Program-made: the position numbers and the translations under genes
Source: Phycisphaerales bacterium
GTDB lineage: Bacteria > Planctomycetota > Phycisphaerae > SM23-33
Assembly (NCBI GenBank): GCA_003171235.1
Contig: PMYM01000154.1
Coordinates: 1 to 6,957 of the forward strand
Reading direction: 5' to 3'
DNA length: 6,957 bases
Shown: one piece after another, positions 1 through 5,644 of the stretch
Layout: every line of letters begins with the position of its first letter
How positions within the stretch are numbered: the stretch's first letter is position 1
The notes under the pieces: generated by a model
Told to the model about the DNA's origin: nothing
Databases searched by the model: none
What the model saw: the letters and a program-made list of their open reading frames with translations, nothing else

Positions 1-287
1 GGCACGCCGACGTGCTGCTGTGCTCCGGCCCGGTCACCCGCCAGATCAAGGACCGCCTGCGGCGGATTTACGACCAGATGGCCGAGCCCAAATTCGTGGT
101 GGCCGTCGGCACCTGCGCCTGCTCGGGCGGGGTGTTCAAGGGCTGCTACAACGTCACCGAGGGCATCGACTCGGTCATTCCCGTGTCGGCCTACATCCCC
201 GGCTGCCCGGCCAGCCCCAACGCCATCATTGACGGCGTGGTCAAGCTCCTGGCCAGCCTGGAGGCGGCCGAGAAAAAGGCGGGATAA
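1..287 (+). CDS. mbhJ: Group 4 [NiFe] hydrogenase small subunit (MbhJ/EchC/NuoB-like), 5' partial
   Basis: This is the C-terminal part of the electron-transferring small subunit, which carries the proximal [4Fe-4S] cluster next to the NiFe site. The frame is open from the window edge (first whole codon at base 3, His) to TAA at 285-287, giving about 94 residues; the family is usually 150-170, so the N-terminus with the first cluster cysteines is missing. Visible family motifs are SGPVTRQ, YDQMAEPK, GTCACSGG and IPGCPASP. The first Cys of GTCACSGG and the Cys of PGCP are the usual last two cluster ligands. CYNVTEGIDSVIPV is typical of Ech/Mbh/CooL-type proteins. NuoB of complex I belongs to the same superfamily, but the neighbouring large subunit with an intact NiFe site and the HycI peptidase favour a hydrogenase. 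Subfamily assignment to Mbh rests mainly on gene order. Confidence 0.88.
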   Translation, partial: HADVLLCSGPVTRQIKDRLRRIYDQMAEPKFVVAVGTCACSGGVFKGCYNVTEGIDSVIPVSAYIPGCPASPNAIIDGVVKLLASLEAAEKKAG

Positions 288-300
288 GTCGAGAAGAATA

Positions 301-492
301 AGCCGCGAACTACGCGAACAACACGAACCAAGAGAAAGATGAATTGTCAAAGAAACACGTGGTCGTTCTAGAAGCTTCATTTGAAACCGAGAAAATAGGA
401 CAGGCCGTAAACGATGCGGACAGACAAAAAGCGAAGAAGAAACCAAATACAAGTTTCTTTTCTTGTTCGCGTTGTTCGCGAAGTTCGCGGCT
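301..492. repeat. Fold-back (MITE-like) element with 28-bp terminal inverted repeats
   Basis: The arms at 301-328 and 465-492 are inverted copies matching at 26 of 28 positions. Each arm is built of three 9-base-period units: CGCGAAC or CACGAAC plus two bases on the left, GTTCGCG plus two bases on the right. The similarity continues weakly into the A-rich bases inside the arms. The interior, roughly 340-460, is clearly more AT-rich than the flanking genes and holds no convincing gene. The element fills most of the unusually long gap between the small subunit and the NuoC-like gene of an otherwise compact operon. No target-site duplication is obvious. It is probably a non-autonomous mobile or REP-like repeat; as RNA the arms could pair into a long hairpin between the two cistrons. 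Confidence 0.75.
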
Positions 493-573
493 AAAAAAGT
501 GGAAAAGACCACACGAAATTTGTGATACTCAGGCTGGAAGATGAGTCAAACCGGCCCATAAGGTGAAGAGCCT

Positions 574-1065
574 ATGCCGCAGGAAGAAGACGACATTCTG
601 AATCAATTGACCGCCCAGTTCCCGTTCCTGGCCGGAAAGGTGCGCCTGCAGCGCCCGCGCCGCCTGTGGGCTGAAGTGCCCGCCGACAAGTTAGCCGAAG
701 TGTTCGAGTACGTCGTGCGGCAACTGGGTTTTGACGTTTACTGCACCCTGACCGGGCTGGACATGGGCGACAAGCTGGCGGCCATTTATCACCTGGCCAG
801 GGCCAACCGCATCGTGCTGAACCTGCGGGTGGAACTGGACCGCCAAAATCCCTGCCTGCAGACCATCACCGGCTACTTCCCCGCCGCCGACATCTCCGAG
901 CGCGAACTGGTGGACCTGCTGGGGGTCAAGGTGGAGGGCCTGCCGGACGGCCCGCGCTACCCCCTGCCGGACGACTGGCCGGCCGGCTCTTACCCGCTGC
1001 GCAAGGACTGGCCGGGCCTGGACGCCCCCGCCGGCGCCGCCCAGACCAAGCCCGAGGGCTCTTGA
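574..1065 (+). CDS. mbhK: Group 4 [NiFe] hydrogenase NuoC-like subunit (MbhK/EchD, 30 kDa complex I subunit family)
   Basis: This 163-residue protein belongs to the complex I 30-kDa (NuoC) family. It is a soluble, cofactor-free subunit that packs against the small and large subunits of the hydrogenase arm. The family signature is C-terminal: ERELVDLLG (109-117), then PDDW (132-135) and PLRKDWP (141-147), matching the NuoC pattern of a PEDW-like motif followed by PLRKD(Y/F)P. The length fits free-standing MbhK/EchD; in formate hydrogenlyase (HycE) this domain is instead fused to the large subunit. ATG 574 has an AAGGTGA Shine-Dalgarno at 560-566, 7 bases upstream. The stop codon (TGA 1063-1065) lies 2 bases before the large-subunit ATG, so the two are probably translated together. 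Its separation from the small-subunit gene is due to the inserted fold-back element. Confidence 0.87.
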   Translation: MPQEEDDILNQLTAQFPFLAGKVRLQRPRRLWAEVPADKLAEVFEYVVRQLGFDVYCTLTGLDMGDKLAAIYHLARANRIVLNLRVELDRQNPCLQTITGYFPAADISERELVDLLGVKVEGLPDGPRYPLPDDWPAGSYPLRKDWPGLDAPAGAAQTKPEGS

Positions 1066-1067
1066 TT

Positions 1068-2315
1068 ATGACTGACAAACCCCTAAGCGGCTTCGTCACC
1101 GTGCCCATCGGGCCCCAGCACCCGGCCCTGAAGGAGCCGGAGAACTTCACCCTGACCCTGGCCGGCGAAAGGATCATGCACACCGGCATGCGGCTGGGGT
1201 ACAACCACCGCGGCATCGAGAAGGCCTGCGAGCAGCGCACCTTCATCCAGGCCCTCTACCTCATCGAGCGCATCTGCGGCATCTGTTCGCACTCGCACTC
1301 GACGGCCTTCGTCAACGCCGTGGAGGAGATCGCCGGGCTGGAGTTGCCCCGCCGGGCCTCCTATATCCGCACCCTCATCGCCGAGCTGGAGCGCGTGCAC
1401 AGCCACCTGCTCTGGCTGGGCGTGGCCGGGCACGAGATCGGCTTCGACACGCTGCTGATGTACACCTGGCGCGACCGCGAGGTGGTGATGGACCTGCTGG
1501 CCAAGCTGACCGGCAACCGCGTCAACTACGGCATCAACACCCCCGGCGGCGTGCGCCGCGACGTCAGCGACGAGCAGAAACAGGAAATCCTCAAGGGCAC
1601 CGACGTGCTGGAGGAGCGCACCAAGTATTACATCGAGATCGCCACCACCGAGCCCACCATCATCGGGCGGCTCAGCCAGGTGGGCAAGCTCTCGCACGAT
1701 GACGCCGTCCGCCTGGGCGCCGTCGGCCCCACCGGCAGGGCCAGCGCCGTGGATCGCGACGTCCGGCGCGACGATCCCTACCTGGCTTACAGCGACCTCC
1801 AGTTCAAAGTCATCACCGACGACCACTGCGACGTGTACGGCCGGGCGGTGGTGCGCGTGCTGGAGCTGATGGAGTGCTACTCCCTGATCCGCCAGCTCGT
1901 CAGGAACATGCCCGACGGCCCCATCGCCGTCAAGGCCCCGCGCAAGGTCGCACCCGGCGAGGCCCTCTCCCGCTACGAGGCCCCGCGCGGCGAGGACGTG
2001 CACTACGTCCGCACCAACGGCAGCGACAAGCCCGACCGCGTCAAGGTCCGCGCCCCCACGCTGGCCAACGTCCAGGTGGTGGCCCACATGCTCAAGGACG
2101 GCTACCTGGCCGACCTGCCCATCGTCATCGCCGCCATCGACCCCTGCTTCTCCTGCACCGACCGGATGACCGCCGCCCTGGTCGGGCATGGCCCCGCCGG
2201 TGAAGGCGTCATGACCTGGCCGCAGCTCCGCCGCCACGGCATCGAGTTCTACCGCCGGCAGGGAATCGACTTTGCCGACCTCAACAAGCGACTTAGATCC
2301 GGAGGCCACCACTGA
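1068..2315 (+). CDS. mbhL: Group 4 [NiFe] hydrogenase large (catalytic) subunit, MbhL/EchE-like
   Basis: This 415-residue catalytic subunit reduces protons, or oxidises H2, at a NiFe(CN)2CO centre. The N-terminal L1 motif ERICGICSHSHS supplies C70 and C73; the C-terminal L2 motif DPCFSCTDR supplies C360 and C363. All four Ni ligands are therefore present, unlike in NuoD of complex I and the hydrogenase-related complexes that have lost them. Other family motifs are PIGPQHPA near residues 13-20, LERVHSHLLWLG, GNRVNYG, GGVRRD, GAVGPTGR, YEAPRGE and GSDKP. After R366 a 49-residue tail begins MTAAL; in E. coli HycE the equivalent CTDR/M bond is cut by HycI, and a HycI-like gene lies downstream. 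ATG 1068 is chosen; TTG 1062 would add only two residues and overlap the previous stop. The end overlaps the next ATG (TGATG), implying coupling. Mbh-like type is inferred from sequence resemblance and gene order. Confidence 0.94.
   Translation: MTDKPLSGFVTVPIGPQHPALKEPENFTLTLAGERIMHTGMRLGYNHRGIEKACEQRTFIQALYLIERICGICSHSHSTAFVNAVEEIAGLELPRRASYIRTLIAELERVHSHLLWLGVAGHEIGFDTLLMYTWRDREVVMDLLAKLTGNRVNYGINTPGGVRRDVSDEQKQEILKGTDVLEERTKYYIEIATTEPTIIGRLSQVGKLSHDDAVRLGAVGPTGRASAVDRDVRRDDPYLAYSDLQFKVITDDHCDVYGRAVVRVLELMECYSLIRQLVRNMPDGPIAVKAPRKVAPGEALSRYEAPRGEDVHYVRTNGSDKPDRVKVRAPTLANVQVVAHMLKDGYLADLPIVIAAIDPCFSCTDRMTAALVGHGPAGEGVMTWPQLRRHGIEFYRRQGIDFADLNKRLRSGGHH
2301..2305 (+). promoter_or_regulatory. 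Shine-Dalgarno for the NuoH-like subunit, inside the large-subunit gene
   Basis: GGAGG lies 9 bases before ATG 2315, within the last codons of the large-subunit gene. Together with the TGATG stop/start overlap it fixes the start and suggests translational coupling of the catalytic and membrane subunits. Confidence 0.75.
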
Positions 2316-3280
2316 TGCCCCCGCTGCTCCACGACCTGATTTACATGCTGCTGTTTCCCGGCCTGCTGTTTTTGATGTTCTTCGCCTTCGCGGCCGAGTA
2401 CATCGACCGCAAGCTCCACGCCCGCCTGCAAAACCGCATGGGGCCGCCGTGGTTCCAGCCCCTGGCCGACTTCATCAAGCTGGCGGCCAAGCAAGACCTC
2501 ATGCCCGTCCGGGCGGACTATTGGATGTTCAGGCTCACGCCCATCGTGGCCCTGGCGGCAACGCTGACGGCCTTCCTGTACATCCCCGTCTGGGGGCGGC
2601 ACGGGCTGATGTCCTTCAACGGCGACCTGATCGTGGTGCTATACCTCTTGACCATCCCCACCTTCACCTTCTTTCTGGGCGGGTGGTACAGCCGGTCGGT
2701 CTTTTCCATGATCGGGGCGGCCAGGGCGCTGATGCAGCTTTTCGCCTACGAGATTCCGCTGTACCTGGCGGTGCTGGCGCCGGCCCTGCTGGCGGGCTCC
2801 TGGTCGCTGGCGGACATCACCGCGTTCTACGCCCGCAATCCCCTGTACGCCGCCTTCAACGTCGTCGGCCTGGGCGTGGCCCTGGTGGCCTTGCTGGGCA
2901 AGCTGGAGCGCGTGCCCTTCGACATTCCCGAGGCCGAAACCGAGATCGTGGCCGGCGCCTTCACCGAATACAGCGGGCGCTTGCTGGCGATCTTCCGCCT
3001 GGCCATCAGCATCGAGATGGTGGTCGGGGCCACGCTGCTGGCGGCGGTGTTCCTGCCCTTTGGCCTGGCCGGCTCGGATTCTTTCTCAAGTGGCGCGATC
3101 GGTTTTGGCCTGTATCTCGTAAAAGTAATAGGCCTGGTGTGCGTCATGACCCTGATGCGCAGCCTGCTGGCGCGCCTGCGGCTGGACCAGATGATCAACT
3201 TCTGCTGGAAGGTGGCGGCGCCGGTGGCCTTCCTGCAGGTGCTGCTGAATCTTTCAGTGAAATTCTTTCTGCCGGCTTAA
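2315..3280 (+). CDS. mbhM: Group 4 [NiFe] hydrogenase membrane anchor subunit (MbhM/EchB, NuoH-like)
   Basis: This 321-residue polytopic membrane protein of the NuoH/HycD/EchB family anchors the hydrogenase arm and links electron transfer to ion translocation. Conserved parts are EYIDRKLHARLQNRMGP (28-44; the ERK..AR.Q.R.GP motif) followed by QPLADFIKL, and the loop PFDIPEAETEIVAGAFTEYS (201-220), whose acidic residues correspond to the loop facing the quinone or catalytic interface in complex I. Hydrophobic stretches fit the usual eight or so transmembrane helices, for example 8-27, 75-92, 106-122, 148-160, 181-195 and 230-250. The start is fixed by the overlap with the previous stop and by GGAGG at 2301. 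The gene ends at TAA 3278-3280, just before a REP-like double hairpin that separates it from the ferredoxin gene. Confidence 0.92.
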   Translation: MPPLLHDLIYMLLFPGLLFLMFFAFAAEYIDRKLHARLQNRMGPPWFQPLADFIKLAAKQDLMPVRADYWMFRLTPIVALAATLTAFLYIPVWGRHGLMSFNGDLIVVLYLLTIPTFTFFLGGWYSRSVFSMIGAARALMQLFAYEIPLYLAVLAPALLAGSWSLADITAFYARNPLYAAFNVVGLGVALVALLGKLERVPFDIPEAETEIVAGAFTEYSGRLLAIFRLAISIEMVVGATLLAAVFLPFGLAGSDSFSSGAIGFGLYLVKVIGLVCVMTLMRSLLARLRLDQMINFCWKVAAPVAFLQVLLNLSVKFFLPA

Positions 3281-3287
3281 CTTGATT

Positions 3288-3382
3288 CGTAGGGTGGGAC
3301 AGATCGGCCGCAGGCCGATGTCCCACCTTCGCGAGGAAAAACGGTGGGAGACCGCCCTGCGGGCGGTTTCTCCCACCCTACG
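3288..3382. repeat. REP/BIME-like double hairpin bounded by inverted GTAG-containing ends
   Basis: The element starts with CGTAGGGTGGGA (3288-3299) and ends with its exact reverse complement (3371-3382). Inside are two hairpins in opposite orientation. Hairpin 1 (3293-3327) has stem GGTGGGAC/GTCCCACC, an AG bulge, stem ATCGGCC/GGCCGAT and loop GCA. Hairpin 2 (3343-3377), read on the minus strand, has stem GGTGGGAG/CTCCCACC, an AA bulge, stem ACCGCCC/GGGCGGT and loop GCA. Each is preceded by GTAG on its own strand. GTAG plus a bulged hairpin, arranged as inverted pairs, is the known design of REP sequences mobilised by RAYT (TnpA-REP) transposases. It fills the gap between the NuoH-like and ferredoxin genes, where it could also stabilise the upstream mRNA. 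Confidence 0.85.
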
Positions 3383-3394
3383 TGGTGCAAAGAC

Positions 3395-3820
3395 ATGAGG
3401 CTGCCCGGAAAAATGATGCGGCAAGTGCTTTCCTCGGTGTTCCGCAAACCGGCCACCGTGCCCTATCCCTTTGTCAAAGCGCCCATGCCCGCGAACTTCC
3501 GCGGCAAACTGCAGTTTGACTCCGCCAAGTGCATCGGCTGCAAGCTCTGCGAGCGCGACTGCCCAACCGGCGCCATCCGCATCGAGAAGGTGGCCGACAA
3601 GACCTTCGAGGCCCACTTCGATTTCGCCAGTTGCATCTACTGCGCCCAGTGCGTGGATTCCTGCCCCAAGAAGGCCATCCAGGCCACCGGCGAATTTGAA
3701 CTGGCCGCCACCAGCCGCCAGAGCCTCCAGCAGGTTTTCCACGCCCAGCCCAAGGCCCCCGCGGCCACGCCCCAGGCTGCCGCGCCCCAGGCCGCTCCGA
3801 AAGACCCCTCCAAACCGTGA
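3395..3820 (+). CDS. mbhN: Group 4 [NiFe] hydrogenase ferredoxin-like subunit (MbhN/EchF/NuoI-like), 2x[4Fe-4S]
   Basis: This 141-residue subunit carries electrons from soluble ferredoxin to the small subunit. It has two typical [4Fe-4S] motifs: CIGCKLCERDCP (C46, C49, C52, C56) and CIYCAQCVDSCP (C80, C83, C86, C90). The N-terminus MRLPGKMMRQ with RKPAT and FRGKL resembles MbhN-type proteins as I remember them, supporting ATG 3395. The frame is open back to GTG 3344, but that start would translate half of the REP-like hairpin, so it is rejected; ATG 3413 or 3416 remain possible. There is no strong Shine-Dalgarno before 3395. After about residue 116 an Ala/Pro-rich, probably disordered tail of some 25 residues replaces the usual short C-terminus. 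The stop TGA 3818-3820 overlaps the GTG start of the peptidase gene. Confidence 0.9.
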   Translation: MRLPGKMMRQVLSSVFRKPATVPYPFVKAPMPANFRGKLQFDSAKCIGCKLCERDCPTGAIRIEKVADKTFEAHFDFASCIYCAQCVDSCPKKAIQATGEFELAATSRQSLQQVFHAQPKAPAATPQAAAPQAAPKDPSKP

Positions 3821-4335
3821 AACGGATCGCCCAGGCACTGCGGGATTGGCTTTGTGGCGGCACAGGCCCCAGGCCTGTGAGGCTGGCGGTATTGGCCGTC
3901 GGCTCGGAGCTGCGCGGGGACGACGCCGCCGGCATCCTGGCCGGAGGGGCCCTGGCCGACGCCCTGGCCAAAAAACCCCCCGCCTTCGCCTGTCAGGTCT
4001 TTCTTGGCCACTCGGCGCCCGAAAACCTTACCGGCGCGGTGCGGCAATTCGGCCCCACCCACCTGCTGGTCCTGGACGCCGCCCAGTCCAACGCCCCGCC
4101 CGGCGGGGTGGCGGTCCTGGACGAGCAGATGATCGCCGCCAACGCCTCCGCTTCCACCCATTCCCTGCCCCTGGCGGTGGTGATCGACTACCTGGTCGAG
4201 TTGACCTCATGCAAGGCGATGGTTATCGGCATTCAGCCGGGGAATCTGGAGTTGGGGGGCGGGGTTTCACCGGCCGTTGAGGCCGCCGCCAAGGAACTGG
4301 CCCAGACGCTGGCGGCGATCTGCAATCAAGGCTAA
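3817..4335 (+). CDS. hycI: HycI-type [NiFe] hydrogenase maturation endopeptidase (peptidase family M52)
   Basis: This 172-residue cytoplasmic protease would cut the C-terminal extension off the large subunit once Ni is in place, here probably after R366 of the product of 1068-2315. Family features are VGSELRGDDAAG (28-39; GNxLxxDDGxG motif, with Ser replacing the usual Asn), SAPEN (66-70), LLVLDAA (83-89), STHSLPL (113-119) and GIQPGNLELGGGVSPAV (138-154). By alignment from memory with E. coli HycI, the Ni-sensing residues D16, D62 and H90 correspond to D36, D87 and H115. All are present, so the enzyme looks functional. The roughly 20-residue lead before VRLAVLAVGS is slightly longer than in E. 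coli HycI (about 156 aa). Start GTG 3817 overlaps the previous stop (GTGA), indicating coupling and co-expression with its substrate. It is the last gene of the operon. Confidence 0.92.
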   Translation: MKRIAQALRDWLCGGTGPRPVRLAVLAVGSELRGDDAAGILAGGALADALAKKPPAFACQVFLGHSAPENLTGAVRQFGPTHLLVLDAAQSNAPPGGVAVLDEQMIAANASASTHSLPLAVVIDYLVELTSCKAMVIGIQPGNLELGGGVSPAVEAAAKELAQTLAAICNQG

Positions 4336-4341
4336 AGAGTG

Positions 4342-4484
4342 AAAGCTTTAAATCCTAAACTCTAAATCCTAAACAATGACCAAAGCACCAAGGTCCAAAA
4401 GGAAAACACTAGCTAAGGCTTGTCCTTTTTGTGCTTGGGGTTTTGAACATTGTTTAGGATTTAGAGCTTAGGATTTAGGGCTTT
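4342..4484. repeat. Long near-palindromic fold-back element between convergent genes
   Basis: The arms are approximately 4342-4409 and 4417-4484, symmetric about base 4413. The 19 bases at 4360-4378 are an exact reverse complement of 4448-4466, and pairing continues with scattered mismatches over most of each arm. In the left arm TAAATCCTAAAC occurs twice, at 4349-4360 and 4363-4374 (period 14), mirrored imperfectly on the right. The element is AT-rich against its GC-rich neighbours. It begins 6 bases after the peptidase stop codon, and its right arm contains the last codons and stop of the minus-strand protease gene. As RNA it would fold into a long hairpin on either strand and may act as a bidirectional end-of-transcript structure. 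There is no good U-tract, so a classical terminator is not claimed. It is probably a dispersed mobile repeat. Confidence 0.8.
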
Positions 4485-5561
4485 TGTTGACGGCCTCTTC
4501 TTCCTGAGCGCCGGCAGGGCCGCCAGCAGCAAGGCCAGGCAGGCAGGCTCGGGCACCCCCGGCCCGCCGCCCTGCGGGGTCTGTAGGGTCGGCAGGCCCG
4601 CCGGGGCGTTAAGAGTCGATTTCCCGAAGTTGGCTTCCAGCGCCTGATAATCCGCGAAATTCACGGCCCCATCGCCGTTGAAGTCGCCATCGTACCAGGT
4701 TGCCCCGGAGGTCATGCCGAAGTTCCTTTCCAGCACCTGGTAATCGGCGAAGCTTACCTGCAGGTCCAGGTTCGCGTCGCCCGCGACGGTCATGCTGTTT
4801 ATTATCCAGTTGTAATACGAGGACACGCTGACGGCGTAACTGCGGTTGTAGGTATAGCTTGTGTACTTGCCGACGTAGGCGTTTATGCCCGCCAATTCCC
4901 ACTTGTTGCCGACCTTGATGAAGGTGCCCCCGCCGGAGTCGCCCTCGCCATAACCGGCCTCATAGTCCGAGCCTGTAGTGTCGAACCACATGGCAAAGCC
5001 GTTGCTGTAGAACGTGCCGTTGTCGGTGCCGATGCCGCTGGCCAGGTCGATGGTGTTGGTGCCCCATCGCAGTATCTTTGGGCTGGAGGTGTCCCAGGTG
5101 AAGTAATCCCCCCCGGCGGTGCTTCCCGAGAGCCCGTGGCCGATCATGATGACGCTGGTATTAGTCGCCAGGTTGCCGTTGTACAGCGTTTCCCAGTGCG
5201 CCAGGGGATGGTCCAGCTTTACCAGCGTCAGGTCCACGGGCGTGCCGTCGCCGGCTGCCGGCGGGTGCGACACCGAGACAACCGTGTACTGATTGACCCC
5301 GTCGGGCGACCAGGTGTCGCCCGGGGTGACGGAAATGTGGTTGACCGTCAGCAGGTATTCGGCGCTGACGGCCACGGCCGAACCCACGCCTCCCTGCCAT
5401 TGGTAAACGCCAACGGTGGACATGCTCCAGCCGGTTCCGCTCCACTGGCCGGTGAAGTCCGCCGGGGTGCCAGGCGGGGCGACGATGGCAGACGCCCGGC
5501 CGCAGACCAGCAGCAGGCACAGCAGAGACAGTCCCGCCGGAAACGCCTTGGGCCTGAGCAC
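4461..5561 (-). CDS. Secreted trypsin-like serine protease with dockerin-type repeats and PEP-CTERM anchor
   Basis: This 366-residue exported protein starts with a signal peptide (hydrophobic 9-20, likely cleavage after ASA at 25). An S1-type protease domain follows, with H75 in LLTVNHI, D110 in VDLTLVKL and S209 in GEGDSGGG as the apparent catalytic triad. Residues 261-313 form two dockerin-like EF-hand repeats: DANLDLQVSFAD (degenerate) and DFNGDGAVNFAD (canonical), each followed by YQ.LE.NFG. The tail has VPEP (336-339), a hydrophobic segment and ALRKKRP, a PEP-CTERM signal for exosortase processing. GTG 5561 is chosen because GGAGGG (minus strand, 5568-5573) lies 6 bases upstream and the signal peptide then begins correctly; TTG 5594 would add 11 odd residues and lacks such a site. 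The last codons and stop fall inside the fold-back repeat. Substrate unknown. Confidence 0.85.
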   Translation of the reverse strand: MLRPKAFPAGLSLLCLLLVCGRASAIVAPPGTPADFTGQWSGTGWSMSTVGVYQWQGGVGSAVAVSAEYLLTVNHISVTPGDTWSPDGVNQYTVVSVSHPPAAGDGTPVDLTLVKLDHPLAHWETLYNGNLATNTSVIMIGHGLSGSTAGGDYFTWDTSSPKILRWGTNTIDLASGIGTDNGTFYSNGFAMWFDTTGSDYEAGYGEGDSGGGTFIKVGNKWELAGINAYVGKYTSYTYNRSYAVSVSSYYNWIINSMTVAGDANLDLQVSFADYQVLERNFGMTSGATWYDGDFNGDGAVNFADYQALEANFGKSTLNAPAGLPTLQTPQGGGPGVPEPACLALLLAALPALRKKRPSTKALNPKL

Positions 5562-5567
5562 GTTCTG

Positions 5568-5573
5568 CCCTCC
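5568..5573 (-). promoter_or_regulatory. Shine-Dalgarno deciding the GTG start of the protease gene
   Basis: GGAGGG on the minus strand lies 6 bases upstream of GTG 5561. It favours this start over TTG 5594, which lies upstream of the site. Confidence 0.65.
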
Positions 5574-5615
5574 AGAGCCGCCTAATCGAACCAAACGGAC
5601 ACTCTCTCACTAGAT

Positions 5616-5644
5616 AGTCTAACAAATATGTCATCCCCGGTCAA
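5616..5644 (-). promoter_or_regulatory. Putative sigma70-type promoter of the protease gene
   Basis: On the minus strand TTGACC (5644-5639) and TAGACT (5621-5616) are separated by exactly 17 bases. They match the -35 consensus at 5 of 6 and the -10 consensus at 4 of 6 positions. The predicted transcript would begin near 5608, leaving a leader of about 45 bases before GTG 5561. This is prediction from consensus only. Confidence 0.5.

Noticed and set aside
344..544. 66-codon open frame as a separate small gene
   Set aside because: It begins with TTG without a Shine-Dalgarno, runs through the right arm of the fold-back element, and its Lys/Arg/Ser-rich end is simply the translated repeat.
1083..2312. 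409-codon open frame antisense to the large subunit
   Set aside because: It is a shadow of a GC-rich gene: the translation is Val/Gly/Asp/His-rich low-complexity sequence without family motifs, and the plus strand holds an unambiguous hydrogenase gene.
3344..3394. GTG 3344 as the start of the ferredoxin subunit
   Set aside because: It would translate the second REP-like hairpin as protein; ATG 3395 gives an N-terminus resembling MbhN-type proteins.
1..3820. Interpretation as respiratory complex I (nuoBCDHI)
   Set aside because: The large subunit keeps both NiFe-binding CxxC pairs and a cleavable C-terminal tail, and the operon ends with a hydrogenase-specific peptidase.
4342..4484. Telomere-like repeats (CCCTAAA-like) or a CRISPR remnant
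   Set aside because: The CTAAATCCTAAAC units are few and mirrored in an inverted repeat; there is no repeat-spacer pattern and no tandem array, so a fold-back element explains them better.
5562..5594. TTG 5594 as the start of the secreted protease
   Set aside because: It adds 11 Gly-rich residues before the signal peptide, whereas GTG 5561 has GGAGGG at good spacing and a normal signal peptide.
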